Source: DASSQJ01 sp963730165
Lineage (GTDB): Bacteria; Actinomycetota; Actinomycetes; Actinomycetales; Dermatophilaceae
Length of the DNA: 64,000 nt
Direction: 5' to 3'
Assembly (NCBI GenBank): GCA_963730165.1
Contig: CAVSQS010000003.1
Location: 310,001-374,000, forward strand
In this document: positions 26,280 through 34,801 of the stretch, piece by piece
Layout: each line of letters starts with the position of its first letter
Position numbering within the stretch: the stretch's first letter is position 1
Position numbers and translations under genes: made by a program
The notes under the pieces: generated by a model
The model's input: the letters and a program-made list of their open reading frames with translations, nothing else
What the model was told of the DNA's origin: nothing
Databases searched by the model: none

Positions 26280-27005
26280 GTGCCCCTCTACCGCGACGAG
26301 GCGATCGTCCTGCGCACCCACAAGCTGGGTGAGGCCGACCGCATCGTCACCGTGCTCTCCCGCCGGCTCGGCAAGGTCCGGGTCGTCGGCAAGGGGGTGC
26401 GACGCACCAGGTCCCGCTTCGGGGCCCGGCTCGAGCCGGGGATGCACATCGACCTCCAGTGCTACGAGGGGCGCAGCCTCGACACCGTGACCCAGGTCGA
26501 GACGCTCGACCCCTGGGGTGAGGCGATCGCCCGCGACTACCGGGCCTGGACCGCCGCCACCGCGGTCCTCGAGACCTGCGACCGGCTCACCGAGGAGCGC
26601 GAGCCGGCCCTCCAGCAGTACCTCCTGCTCGCGGGCGCCCTGCGCTCCCTGGCCCACCGTGACCATGACGCCGGCCTCGTCCTCGACGCCTACCTCCTAC
26701 GGGCGCTCGCCATCGGGGGGTACGCCCCGAGCTTCCACGACTGCGCGAAGTGCGGTGCCGCCGGCCCGCACCGGGCCTTCCACGTCGCGGCCGGCGGAGT
26801 CGTCTGCCCTGTGTGCCGCCCCCCCGGTTCTGCCGCTCCCGCGCCCGAGACGCTGCGCCTCCTCGCGGCTCTGCTCGCCGGTGACTGGGTGCTCGCCGAC
26901 GCCTCCGAGACCCGCAGCCGTCGGGAGGGGAGCGGGCTGACCGCCGCCTTCCTCCAGTGGCACCTCGAGCGCGGTATCCGCAGCCTCCGTATGGTGGAGC
27001 GGTGA
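26280..27005 (+). CDS. recO: DNA repair protein RecO
   Basis: 241 aa from GTG 26280. The N-terminal OB-fold starts PLYRDEAIVLRTHKLGEADRI; a helical domain and a zinc site CAKCG / CPVC follow (about residues 157-185). RecO loads RecA with RecR at SSB-coated gaps. The recO-uppS pair is conserved in actinobacteria; the uppS GTG overlaps the recO stop (GTGA). Confidence 0.95.
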   Translation: MPLYRDEAIVLRTHKLGEADRIVTVLSRRLGKVRVVGKGVRRTRSRFGARLEPGMHIDLQCYEGRSLDTVTQVETLDPWGEAIARDYRAWTAATAVLETCDRLTEEREPALQQYLLLAGALRSLAHRDHDAGLVLDAYLLRALAIGGYAPSFHDCAKCGAAGPHRAFHVAAGGVVCPVCRPPGSAAPAPETLRLLAALLAGDWVLADASETRSRREGSGLTAAFLQWHLERGIRSLRMVER

Positions 27006-27814
27006 GCGCGCCGAGCCCCTACCCGCCGCCGTTCCCGCACCCCAGTGGCGCCCGGCCCCCGGCCGTCCCGGCCGAGCGGATGCCCCGCCACGTCGCCATC
27101 GTCATGGACGGCAACGGCCGCTGGGCCAACCAGCGTGGACTGCCCCGCACCAAGGGCCACGAAGCCGGGGAGGCAGCCCTGCTCGACGTCGTCGCCGGGG
27201 CGATCGAGGTGGGGCTCACCCACCTCTCGGCGTACGCGTTCTCGACCGAGAACTGGAAGCGCAGCCCGGACGAGGTGCGCTTCCTCATGGGCTTCAACCG
27301 CGACGTCATCCGTCGCCGCCGCGACCAGCTCCACGAGTGGGGCGTGCGGATGCGCTGGGTCGGCCGCCGACCCCGCCTGTGGGGCTCGGTCATCACCGAG
27401 CTCGAGACCGCCCAGCGGCTCACGGCCGGCAACACCGCGCTCACCCTCTACTTCTGCGTCAACTACGGCGGACGTGCCGAGATCGGCGACGCAGCCCGTC
27501 GCATCGCGGAGGACGTGGCGCGCGGCCGGCTCAAGGCCTCGGCGGTCGACGAGCGCACCATCGCCCGGTACCTGCCCGAGCCCGACATGCCGGACGTCGA
27601 CCTCTTCGTCCGGTCTTCCGGCGAGCAACGCACGAGCAACTTCCTGCTCTGGCAGAGCGCGTACGCCGAGCTGGTGTTCCAGGACCGGCTCTGGCCCGAC
27701 TACGACCGCCGCGACCTCTGGGCGGCCATCGAGACCTACGCCGACCGTGAGCGTCGCTACGGGGGAGCCGTCGACGCCCCCACCGCCGAGGACGGCGGGG
27801 GCGTCCGGCGCTGA
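27002..27814 (+). CDS. uppS: Isoprenyl transferase (undecaprenyl diphosphate synthase family)
   Basis: 270 aa. VAIVMDGNGRWANQRGLPR holds the catalytic Asp and the diphosphate-binding Asn/Arg. AYAFSTENWKR and FVRSSGEQRTSNFLLWQSAY are further signatures; RTSGE-type order is slightly altered. It makes long-chain polyprenyl diphosphate carriers for cell-wall synthesis. The N-terminal 25 residues are proline-rich. Coupled to recO by a 4-bp overlap. Confidence 0.95.
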   Translation: MSAPSPYPPPFPHPSGARPPAVPAERMPRHVAIVMDGNGRWANQRGLPRTKGHEAGEAALLDVVAGAIEVGLTHLSAYAFSTENWKRSPDEVRFLMGFNRDVIRRRRDQLHEWGVRMRWVGRRPRLWGSVITELETAQRLTAGNTALTLYFCVNYGGRAEIGDAARRIAEDVARGRLKASAVDERTIARYLPEPDMPDVDLFVRSSGEQRTSNFLLWQSAYAELVFQDRLWPDYDRRDLWAAIETYADRERRYGGAVDAPTAEDGGGVRR

Positions 27815-27822
27815 CGCGTCGG

Positions 27823-28035
27823 TCAGCCCTTGACCGCGCCCTGCATGACGCCGGCGACGAGCTGCCGGCCCGCGACGACGAAGAGCAGGATGAGCGGGAG
27901 GGCCGCCACGGTGACCCCGGCGAGGATCAGCGAGTAGTCCTTGAAGTAGGACGCCTGGAGCAGCTGGATGCTCACCGGGAGGGTCGGGTTCGAGGACCCC
28001 AGCACGATGAACGGCCAGCGGAACGCGGTCCAGGA
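27823..28035 (-). pseudogene. C-terminal remnant of a sugar ABC transporter permease (MalG type)
   Basis: About 70 codons read WTAFRWPFIVLGSSNPTLPV and LILAGVTVAALPLILLFVVA, then a tail GVMQGAVKG. This is the standard C-terminus of carbohydrate ABC permeases (binding-protein-dependent transport inner-membrane family). The EAA loop and all upstream helices are absent. Upstream the sequence switches abruptly to the opposite-strand remnant at 28036. The start codon has been lost, so no product is expected. Confidence 0.8.
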
Positions 28036-28711
28036 CCCCCTCGCCGCCTTCGAGGCCGCGGTGCACCACGCGTCGTTCACCGGGCGGGCCGGGACCTTCT
28101 TCGCCTACGGGGGGCTCGGCAGCGTCTACTGGCACATGGTCTCGAAGTACCTCGCAGCAGCCCAGGACGCGCTGCTCGCCGCCCGTGCGTCGGCGTCGGA
28201 CGAGGCGGTGGTCGCCCGGCTCGAGGCGGCCGTCCAGGAGATCCGCGACGGGCTCGGCTACCGCGTGGGGCCGGAGCGCTTCGGGGCGATCGTGATCGAC
28301 CCGTACTCGCACACGCCGGCCGGCCGGGGTGCCCGGCAGCCCGGGATGACCGGCCAGGTCAAGGAGGACATCCTCATCCGGTGGGCCGACCTCGGGCTGC
28401 GCGGGGAGGCCGGCGTCGTCACGTTCGACCCGCGCGTGCCGGTGCGCGAGTGGCTCACCGAGCCCGCGACCTGGCGGCCGCTCGGCGTGGACGGGTCGCC
28501 CGTCGAGGTCGACCTGCCCGCAGGATCGCTCGGGTTCACCTGGTGCGGCACGCCGGTCGTCTACCGGCGCGGTGGCGAGCCGGGCCTCGTCGTGCGGCAC
28601 GACGACGGCCGCGAGCTGTCGGCCGCGGGTTGGGTACTTCCGCCGGCGGCCACAGACGCGGTCCTCCGGCGAGACGGGACGGTCGAGCGCATCACGGTGA
28701 CCGGCGGCTGA
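28036..28711 (+). pseudogene. C-terminal remnant of a large carbohydrate-active protein
   Basis: An open frame of about 225 codons without a native start begins at the junction with the permease remnant. It contains HASFTGRAGTFFAYGGLG, YWHMVSKYLAAAQ, GPERFGAIVIDPYSHTP and ARQPGMTGQVKEDILIR. I recall such blocks from the C-termini of long (about 1000-aa) sugar-locus proteins of actinobacteria, but I cannot name the family. Its position between a permease fragment and a LacI regulator supports a sugar-utilisation origin. Either an unexpressed 3' fragment or a read-through product. Confidence 0.6.
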
Positions 28712-28732
28712 GCGGCGCGGCGGAGCCCCGGG

Positions 28733-29767
28733 TCAGGCCGAGTCCCGGACGACGAGCTCGACGGGGAGCACGACGCCCGCCGGGGCCGGGGGGTGGCCGT
28801 CGCCGTTCGCGTGCGCACCCTCGATCTCGTCGAGGAGCTGCGCGGCCATCCGGCGACCCTGCTCGACCGTGTCCTGCCGGACCGTCGTGAGCGGGGGGAA
28901 GGACTCAGCCGCGAGGTCGATGTCGTCGTAGCCGACGACCGCCACGTCCTCCGGGACGCGTCGCCCCGAGCGCTGGAGCACGCTGATCGCGCCGAGGGCC
29001 ATGAGGTCGGACGCCGCGAAGACGCCGTCGACGTCGGGCGCCCGCTCGAGCAGCTCGCGCATCGAGTCCGCGCCGCTGCGGGTCGTGAACGCGCCCGTCG
29101 CCACGAGGTCGGGGTCGAAGAGGTCGCCGAGGCCGTGTCGGAAGCCCTCCAGGCGGTCGAGCCCGGCCGACATGTCGAGCGGACCCGTGATCGTCGCGAT
29201 GCGCCGTCGGCCCAGGCCCCGCAGGTGGGCGGCGGCGAGCTCCGCGCCGGCGCGGTTGTTGTGGTCGACGTAGGACACCCGGATCGTCGGGTCGAGCGGG
29301 CGGCCACCGATGACGACGGGGATGCCGGCAGCGGCGACGTCCGCGGCGAGGCGGTGGCGGCCGTGCTCGGAGATCAGGAGCATGCCGTCACAGTGGCCCC
29401 CGAGGAGGTAGCGTCCCACGTCGGTCAGCTCCTCGTCGCCCTGGACCATGAAGAGCGTGAGCTGGCGCTTGCGAGCCGCCACCTCCTGGCTGGCACCGCG
29501 GATGACGGCGCCGAAGAACGGGTCCCCGAAGACGCGCTCCTCCGGCTCGGCCGCGACGAGGGCGATGGTGTCGGTGCGGCGCGTCATCAGGCTGCGCGCT
29601 GCCTGGTTGGGGACGTAGTCGAGCTCGCGGCAGGCGGCCTCGACGCGTCGGGCGAGCTTGGGGTCGACCGTGGTGGAGCCGTTGACGACCCGGGACACCG
29701 TCGCCCGGGACACCTTGGCGAGCTTGGCCACCTCGTCGAGCGTCGAGCGGGATCCACGAGGGGGCAC
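28733..29767 (-). CDS. LacI-family transcriptional regulator
   Basis: 344 aa from GTG 29767; TATCCT lies six nt upstream on the minus strand. N-terminal HTH: TLDEVAKLAKVSRATVSRVVNG, with the hinge PNQAARSLMTRR. A periplasmic-binding-type sensor domain follows, with FFGAVIRG, YDDIDLAAESFPPLTTV and similar. It would repress a sugar operon. The only sugar genes beside it are two truncated fragments, so its local target operon has probably been deleted. Confidence 0.93.
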   Translation of the reverse strand: MPPRGSRSTLDEVAKLAKVSRATVSRVVNGSTTVDPKLARRVEAACRELDYVPNQAARSLMTRRTDTIALVAAEPEERVFGDPFFGAVIRGASQEVAARKRQLTLFMVQGDEELTDVGRYLLGGHCDGMLLISEHGRHRLAADVAAAGIPVVIGGRPLDPTIRVSYVDHNNRAGAELAAAHLRGLGRRRIATITGPLDMSAGLDRLEGFRHGLGDLFDPDLVATGAFTTRSGADSMRELLERAPDVDGVFAASDLMALGAISVLQRSGRRVPEDVAVVGYDDIDLAAESFPPLTTVRQDTVEQGRRMAAQLLDEIEGAHANGDGHPPAPAGVVLPVELVVRDSA

Positions 29768-29821
29768 GCGTGCAGGATAGCCCGGGCGGCGCCACCGGGA
29801 GGGGAGCCCGGCCGTCATGGG

Positions 29822-30238
29822 TCAGGAGGGGCGCGAGGCGGGGGCGCACCGGGCACAGAGCCCGTCCACCTCGACGGTGTGCCGGACCTGGCTGAACCCG
29901 TGCTCGGCGGCGACGGCCTCCGCCCAGCGCTCCACGGCGTCGCCCGTCACCTCGACGGTCAGCCCGCACGAGCGGCAGACGAGGTGGTGGTGGTGTGCGT
30001 CCGTGACGCAGGCACGGTAGATCGACTCGCCGTCGGCGGTCCGGATGATGTCGACCTCGCCGTCGGCGGCCATCGCCTGGAGGTTCCGGTAGACCGTCGC
30101 GAGGCCGATCCGCTCACCGGCCGCCGTGAGCCCGGCGTGGATCTCCTGGGCGGAGCGGAACTCCTCCGCGCCCGAGAGCGCCTCGGCCAGGGCGAGGCGC
30201 TGTCGGGTCGGCCGGCGCTCCGGTGGTGCGGCGCTCAC
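29822..30238 (-). CDS. zur: Zinc uptake regulator Zur (Fur family)
   Basis: 138 aa from GTG 30238. The N-terminal winged helix includes TRQRLALAEALSGAEEFRSA and GLATVYRNLQAMAADG. The metal-binding/dimer half has HHHHLVCRSCG and a second Cys pair DGLCARC, the structural zinc site. Last gene of znuA-znuC-znuB-zur, overlapping znuB by 4 bp, which identifies it as the zinc rather than iron regulator. It likely represses its own operon through the two operators at 32952-32988. Confidence 0.9.
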   Translation of the reverse strand: MSAAPPERRPTRQRLALAEALSGAEEFRSAQEIHAGLTAAGERIGLATVYRNLQAMAADGEVDIIRTADGESIYRACVTDAHHHHLVCRSCGLTVEVTGDAVERWAEAVAAEHGFSQVRHTVEVDGLCARCAPASRPS

Positions 30239-31227
30239 CGCGCGCCCGTCCCGGCCGCGTCGTGCTCGCCGTGCTCGTCGTAGTGGCCCTCGTGCGCGGC
30301 GTGGCGGTGCCCGTCGTGGACGTAGTCGACGTGGTCGCCGTGGGTGACCGCCTCGTGGCCGCAGCCGGGGCCGTGCTCGTGCTGGTGCAGCTCGGCACGG
30401 GCGTGCGCAGCGCGCCGCAGCTGGTCGCGCACGAGGTTCGCACCGCTGACGAGGAGGAACCCGGCGATGGCGACGAGCACGATCGTGCCCCCGGACGGGG
30501 TCTCGGCCTGGTAGGAGACGAGGACGCCGCCGACGCTCGAGACGACCCCGATGCCCACGGCCCACCAGAGGCTGGACCGGAAGCTGTGGGCGAGCAGCTG
30601 GGCGGTCGCGTTGGGGATGATCATGAGTGCCGAGATGAGCAGGAGGCCGACGGCCCGCATCGAGACGACGATCGTCACGGCCGTGAGTACGGCCAGCAGC
30701 AGGTTGTAGAGGAGCACGGGCATCCCCGCGGCCCGCGCGTACTCCTCGTCGTTGGCGACGGCGAAGAAGCGCTGGCGGAGCACCAGGGTGACGACGAGCA
30801 CGACGGCCGCGAGCACCGCGAGGACGACGACGTCGCCGCTGCTCGTCGTGAGGATCGAGCCGAAGAGGTAGGCGGTGAGGTTGGCCGGCGTCGCCGCGGA
30901 GGACCGGGCGATGAGGACGACACCGAGCGCGATGCCGCCGTAGAACATGACGGCCAGGGCGATGTCACCGCTCGTCCGGCCGGAGGCGCGGATCAGCTCG
31001 ATCGCGACACCGGCCCCGACCGCGGCGAGCAGGGCAGTGAAGACCGGTTGCTGACCGGTGAGGATGCCGACCGCCACCCCCGCGAGGGCGACGTGACCCA
31101 TCCCGTCCCCGATGAGGGACATCCGGCGCTGGACGAGGAAGACCCCGACGAGAGGCGCCGCGAAACCGGCGAGCAGCGCGGCGAGCAGCGCCTGCCGCAT
31201 GAAGTCGAGCGCGAGGATCTCACCCAC
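30235..31227 (-). CDS. znuB: Zinc ABC transporter permease with His-rich tail
   Basis: 330 aa from GTG 31227, which overlaps the znuC end by 8 nt. About eight hydrophobic helices of the ABC-3 (ZnuB/MntB) family are visible: RRMSLIGDGMGHVALAGVAVG, SMRAVGLLLISALMIIPNATA and others. The last 45 residues hold more than a dozen histidines (HQHEHGPGCGHE, HDGHRHAAHEGHYDEHGEH) and are presumably a zinc-binding tail. Inner-membrane channel of the ZnuABC zinc importer. Confidence 0.92.
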   Translation of the reverse strand: MGEILALDFMRQALLAALLAGFAAPLVGVFLVQRRMSLIGDGMGHVALAGVAVGILTGQQPVFTALLAAVGAGVAIELIRASGRTSGDIALAVMFYGGIALGVVLIARSSAATPANLTAYLFGSILTTSSGDVVVLAVLAAVVLVVTLVLRQRFFAVANDEEYARAAGMPVLLYNLLLAVLTAVTIVVSMRAVGLLLISALMIIPNATAQLLAHSFRSSLWWAVGIGVVSSVGGVLVSYQAETPSGGTIVLVAIAGFLLVSGANLVRDQLRRAAHARAELHQHEHGPGCGHEAVTHGDHVDYVHDGHRHAAHEGHYDEHGEHDAAGTGAR

Positions 31228-32035
31228 GAGGGCCTCCCGGGCCGCTGCGGTCCAGGGGCGCTCCGAGCACGGGCTCGGGTGGGGCGTCGTGGGTGGGGTC
31301 GTGGTGGTGGCTCGACCCGTGGTCGTGGGCCGCGGTGTGCGCGGTGTACTCGCGGGTCGTGCCGTCGAAGTCGACGCGTCCGGACTCCATGCACACCACC
31401 CGTGTGACGACGTCGCTGAGGGCCTCGAGCTCGTGGGTGACGACGACCATCGACGTGCCCTCGGCGGCGAGGCGCTCGAGCACGACGGCCAGCGCCTCCG
31501 AGCTGGCGGCATCGACCCCGGCGGTCGGCTCGTCCATGACGAGCACGTCGGGGCGGCCCGCGAGCGCACGCGCGATGAGGACGCGCCGCTGCTGGCCGCC
31601 CGAGAGGCGGGCCACCTCCTCGTGGGCACGGTCCGCGAGGCCGACGGCCGCGATCGACTCGCGGACGACCTCCCGGTCGAGCCGGCCCTGCGGCCGCCAC
31701 CACGGGCGGTGGGGGAGGCGCCCCACCTCGACGACCTCGGTGACGGTTGCCCTGACCGCAGCACTCAGCGTGTGGTGCTGGGGGACGTACCCGATCCGGG
31801 TGAAGTCGCGGAAGCGCTCGCGCGGGGTCCCGAAGAGGCGGACCTCGCCGCCCTGCTGCTCGACGAGGCCCAGGAGCCCGCGCACCAACGTCGACTTGCC
31901 GCACCCGTTGGGTCCGAGCAGCGCGAGCACCTCGCCGGGCCGGACGGCCAGGTCGACGCCGCTGACGACGCTGCGTTCTCCGTAGCCGAAGGCCGCCGAG
32001 CGCAGCTCGATGATCGGTGTCTCGTCGCCGGTCAT
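31220..32035 (-). CDS. znuC: Zinc ABC transporter ATP-binding protein
   Basis: 271 aa from ATG 32035, whose ATGA overlaps the znuA stop; a GTG at 32041 is an alternative. Walker A GPNGCGKST, signature LSGGQQRR, Walker B VLVMDEPTAGVD, H-loop VVTHELE. The C-terminus carries HDHGSSHHHDPTHD, a histidine cluster similar to that on ZnuB. Energises zinc uptake. Confidence 0.93.
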   Translation of the reverse strand: MTGDETPIIELRSAAFGYGERSVVSGVDLAVRPGEVLALLGPNGCGKSTLVRGLLGLVEQQGGEVRLFGTPRERFRDFTRIGYVPQHHTLSAAVRATVTEVVEVGRLPHRPWWRPQGRLDREVVRESIAAVGLADRAHEEVARLSGGQQRRVLIARALAGRPDVLVMDEPTAGVDAASSEALAVVLERLAAEGTSMVVVTHELEALSDVVTRVVCMESGRVDFDGTTREYTAHTAAHDHGSSHHHDPTHDAPPEPVLGAPLDRSGPGGPRG

Positions 32036-32952
32036 CGGCACTGCTGTCCCTGCTCGAGCGTGGCGAGGTTGCTCCGCATCACCTCAAGGTAGTCCGTGCC
32101 CGCGGAGGTGTCGGTGAGCCCGGCGACCGGGTCGAGCACCGCCGTCGTCGCGCCCGTCTCGCGGGCGACGGTCTCCGCGAGCGCTGGGCTCGCGAGCGTC
32201 TCGGTGTAGATCGTCGTCACCCCCTGGTCGGTGACCAGGCTGCTGATCCGGCGCAAGGTGGCGGCGTCCGGCTCGACGTCGGGGTTGACCCCGGAGATGC
32301 CGACCTGGTCGAAGCCGTAGCGCTGCGCGAGGTAGGCGAACGCGGTGTGCGAGGTCACGAGGTAGCGCTGGGCGCAGTCGGCGAGACCGGACCGGTACTC
32401 GGTGTCCAACGTTCGCAGCTCACCGACGAGGCGGTCGGTGCCGGCCGCGTAGTCGGCGGCGTTCGCCGGGTCGACGGCGGCGAGCCGGTCGCCGATGGCG
32501 GTGGCGACCTTCTCGAAGCGGACGGGGTCGAGCCAGAAGTGCGGGTCCATCGCGGCGGTGTCGGTGGCGTCGGCGTGCGTCTCCTCGCCGGTGGCGGCGA
32601 TCGAGAGGTCGGCGAACGGCGCGACGTCGAAGCCCGCCGTGGGGGCGACATCGGCCACGGCCTGGTCGACGGCCGGCTGGAAGCCGGAGGCGTAGACGAC
32701 GAGCGTGGCATCCGCGAGCCCCCCCACCTGCTTCGGGGTCAGCTCGAGGTCGTGCGGCTCGGCTCCCGGAGGAGTCAGGCTGGTCACTGCGACGTGGGCG
32801 CCCCCGATCTGCCCGGTGGCCCAGACGAGGGGGTAGAAGGAGGCCGAGACCGCGAGGGCGCCGGAGGCGGGATCCGGGGCCGACCCCGAGGAGCATCCGC
32901 CGAGGGCGAGGGCGGCGCTGGAGGCGAGGGCGGCGAGGGCGGGCCACTTCAT
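32032..32952 (-). CDS. znuA: Zinc ABC transporter substrate-binding lipoprotein
   Basis: 306 aa. A lipoprotein signal peptide ends in the lipobox LGGC (about residue 20). The cluster A-I metal-binding protein fold shows ligands in EPHDLEL, DPHFWLDP, SHTAFAYL and the acidic YTETLASP. A short acidic/His segment (ATGEETHADATD) stands in for the long His-rich loop. Exported and lipid-anchored, it captures Zn2+ for ZnuBC. The ATG at 32952 lies seven nt after a GAGAAT -10, so the transcript is probably leaderless and starts inside a Zur operator. Confidence 0.92.
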   Translation of the reverse strand: MKWPALAALASSAALALGGCSSGSAPDPASGALAVSASFYPLVWATGQIGGAHVAVTSLTPPGAEPHDLELTPKQVGGLADATLVVYASGFQPAVDQAVADVAPTAGFDVAPFADLSIAATGEETHADATDTAAMDPHFWLDPVRFEKVATAIGDRLAAVDPANAADYAAGTDRLVGELRTLDTEYRSGLADCAQRYLVTSHTAFAYLAQRYGFDQVGISGVNPDVEPDAATLRRISSLVTDQGVTTIYTETLASPALAETVARETGATTAVLDPVAGLTDTSAGTDYLEVMRSNLATLEQGQQCR

Positions 32953-32988
32953 GACAACGATTCTCAACTGTAATGAGAACCATTGTCA
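32952..32988 (-). promoter_or_regulatory. znuA promoter with two Zur-type operators
   Basis: Two interrupted palindromes, TGACAACGATTCTCA (32952-32966) and TGAGAACCATTGTCA (32974-32988), both match the Fur/Zur form TGAnAAnnnTTnTCA, and their starts are 22 bp apart. On the minus strand a perfect -35 TTGACA overlaps the distal one. GAGAAT (18-bp spacer) overlaps the proximal one, seven nt before the znuA ATG. Binding would block the promoter directly. Confidence 0.85.
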
Positions 32989-33028
32989 AACTGATCCCAG
33001 GGCTCGCGGGCGCCGAGGTGGCCGGAGG

Positions 33029-33313
33029 TCAGGACCGGGGGAAGGCCTGCGTGACGACGATGGCGACGAGCATCGCGATGACCGCGAGGCGCAACAGCTT
33101 CTCCGGGACCGACAGCCGCGGCCACGCCAGCGCCAGGATCCACAGCAGGACGAGTGTGGCCACCGCGATGAGCACCCATCCCGGCGAGGGCAGGAAGATC
33201 CCCGCCACGATCAGGGCGAGGATGGCGAGGAAGGGCACGAACCGCGGCAGCCCGCTGAGGTAGCGGACCGCGGGCAGGCTCGCCCGCTCGAAGGACTCAC
33301 GCAGGGTGGACAC
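33029..33313 (-). CDS. Small membrane protein (DUF6703-like)
   Basis: 94 aa from GTG 33313, with TAGGCT eight nt upstream on the minus strand. An amphipathic N-terminus (RESFERASLPAVRYLSGLP) is followed by three hydrophobic segments, including FVPFLAILALIVAGIFLPSPGW. It resembles a family of short actinobacterial membrane proteins found next to glyS. Function unknown. It lies upstream of znuA on the same strand but is separated by the znu promoter. Confidence 0.7.
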   Translation of the reverse strand: MSTLRESFERASLPAVRYLSGLPRFVPFLAILALIVAGIFLPSPGWVLIAVATLVLLWILALAWPRLSVPEKLLRLAVIAMLVAIVVTQAFPRS

Positions 33314-33385
33314 GGTGGACCAGCCTACGGGTCGCCACCCCAACCGGTTCGGCCGGACGGTCCGCCTGTGGTTAGCCTTGCGCGC

Positions 33386-34792
33386 ATGGCAGCCCCCACC
33401 TCCGTCGTCGACACCGTCGTCTCCCTCGCCAAGCGGCGGGGGTTCGTCTTCCCGTCCGGCGAGATCTACGGAGGCACGCGGTCGGCCTGGGACTACGGCC
33501 CGCTCGGTGTCGAGCTGAAGGAGAACATCAAGCGGCAGTGGTGGAGGGCGATGGTCACCGGCCGCGAGGACATCGTCGGCCTCGACTCCTCGATCATCCT
33601 GCCCCGCCAGACGTGGGTGGCGTCCGGCCACGTCGGCGAGTTCACCGACCCCCTCATCGAGTGCCTCTCTTGCCACAAGCGCTACCGGATGGACCACCTC
33701 CAGGAAGCGCTCGCCGACAAGCGGGCGAAGAAGGGGCAGGAGGTCGAGCCCGACCACGTCACCCTCGACGAGATCGGTTGCCCGAGCTGCGGCACCCGTG
33801 GCCAGTGGACCGCGCCGCGCGAGTTCAACATGATGCTCAAGACCTACCTCGGGGTCATCGAGGACGAGTCCGGGCTGCACTACCTGCGGCCCGAGACGGC
33901 GCAGGGCATCTTCATCAACTTCCTCAACGTCATGCAGGCCTCGCGCCGCAAGCCGCCGTTCGGCATCGCCCAGACCGGCAAGAGCTTCCGCAACGAGATC
34001 ACCCCCGGCAACTTCATCTTCCGCACCCGGGAGTTCGAGCAGATGGAGATGGAGTTCTTCGTCAAGCCGGGCGAGGACGAGGAGTGGCACCAGTACTGGA
34101 TCGACGAGCGGACCCGCTGGTACACCGACCTCGGCATCCGTCCCGAGAACCTGCGTCACTACGAGCACCCGCAGGACAAGCTCTCCCACTACTCCAAGCG
34201 GACCGTCGACATCGAGTACCGCTTCAACTTCGCCGGCAGCGAGTGGGGCGAGCTCGAGGGCATCGCGAACCGCACCGACTTCGACCTCACGACCCACTCG
34301 AGGCACTCCGGCACCGACCTCGACTACTTCGACCAGGCGACCGGCGAGCGGTACACGCCCTACGTCATCGAGCCGGCCGCCGGGCTGTCGCGGAGTCTGA
34401 TGACCTTCCTCGTCGACGCGTACACCGAGGACGAGGCACCGAACACCAAGGGTGGGGTCGACAAGCGGACCGTCCTGCGGCTCGACCCGCGGCTCGCCCC
34501 CGTCAAGGCGGCCGTCCTGCCTCTCTCGCGCAACGCCGACCTGTCGCCGAAGGCCCGCGACCTCGCGACCGCCCTGCGGCGGCACTGGAACGTCGACTTC
34601 GACGACGCCGGCGCCATCGGGCGCCGCTACCGGCGTCAGGACGAGATCGGCACGCCGTTCTGCATCACCGTCGACTTCGACACCCTCGGGGACGACGCCG
34701 TGACCGTGCGGGAACGCGATGCGATGACCCAGGAGCGGGTCGGGCTGGACCGGGTGGAGGGCTACCTGGCCCAACGCCTCGTCGGCTGCTGA
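33386..34792 (+). CDS. glyS: Glycine--tRNA ligase
   Basis: 468 aa, the single-chain alpha2-type enzyme. Class II motifs: SAWDYGPLGVELKENIK (motif 1 region), FRNEITPGNFIFRTREFEQMEMEFF (motif 2), and GLSRSLMTFL (motif 3). It also has a zinc-binding insertion with CLSC and CPSC (about 92-140). The C-terminal anticodon-binding domain includes APVKAAVLPLS. TAGCCT (33373-33378) is seven nt before the ATG. Confidence 0.97.
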   Translation: MAAPTSVVDTVVSLAKRRGFVFPSGEIYGGTRSAWDYGPLGVELKENIKRQWWRAMVTGREDIVGLDSSIILPRQTWVASGHVGEFTDPLIECLSCHKRYRMDHLQEALADKRAKKGQEVEPDHVTLDEIGCPSCGTRGQWTAPREFNMMLKTYLGVIEDESGLHYLRPETAQGIFINFLNVMQASRRKPPFGIAQTGKSFRNEITPGNFIFRTREFEQMEMEFFVKPGEDEEWHQYWIDERTRWYTDLGIRPENLRHYEHPQDKLSHYSKRTVDIEYRFNFAGSEWGELEGIANRTDFDLTTHSRHSGTDLDYFDQATGERYTPYVIEPAAGLSRSLMTFLVDAYTEDEAPNTKGGVDKRTVLRLDPRLAPVKAAVLPLSRNADLSPKARDLATALRRHWNVDFDDAGAIGRRYRRQDEIGTPFCITVDFDTLGDDAVTVRERDAMTQERVGLDRVEGYLAQRLVGC

Positions 34793-34801
34793 CCGTCGGT
34801 G

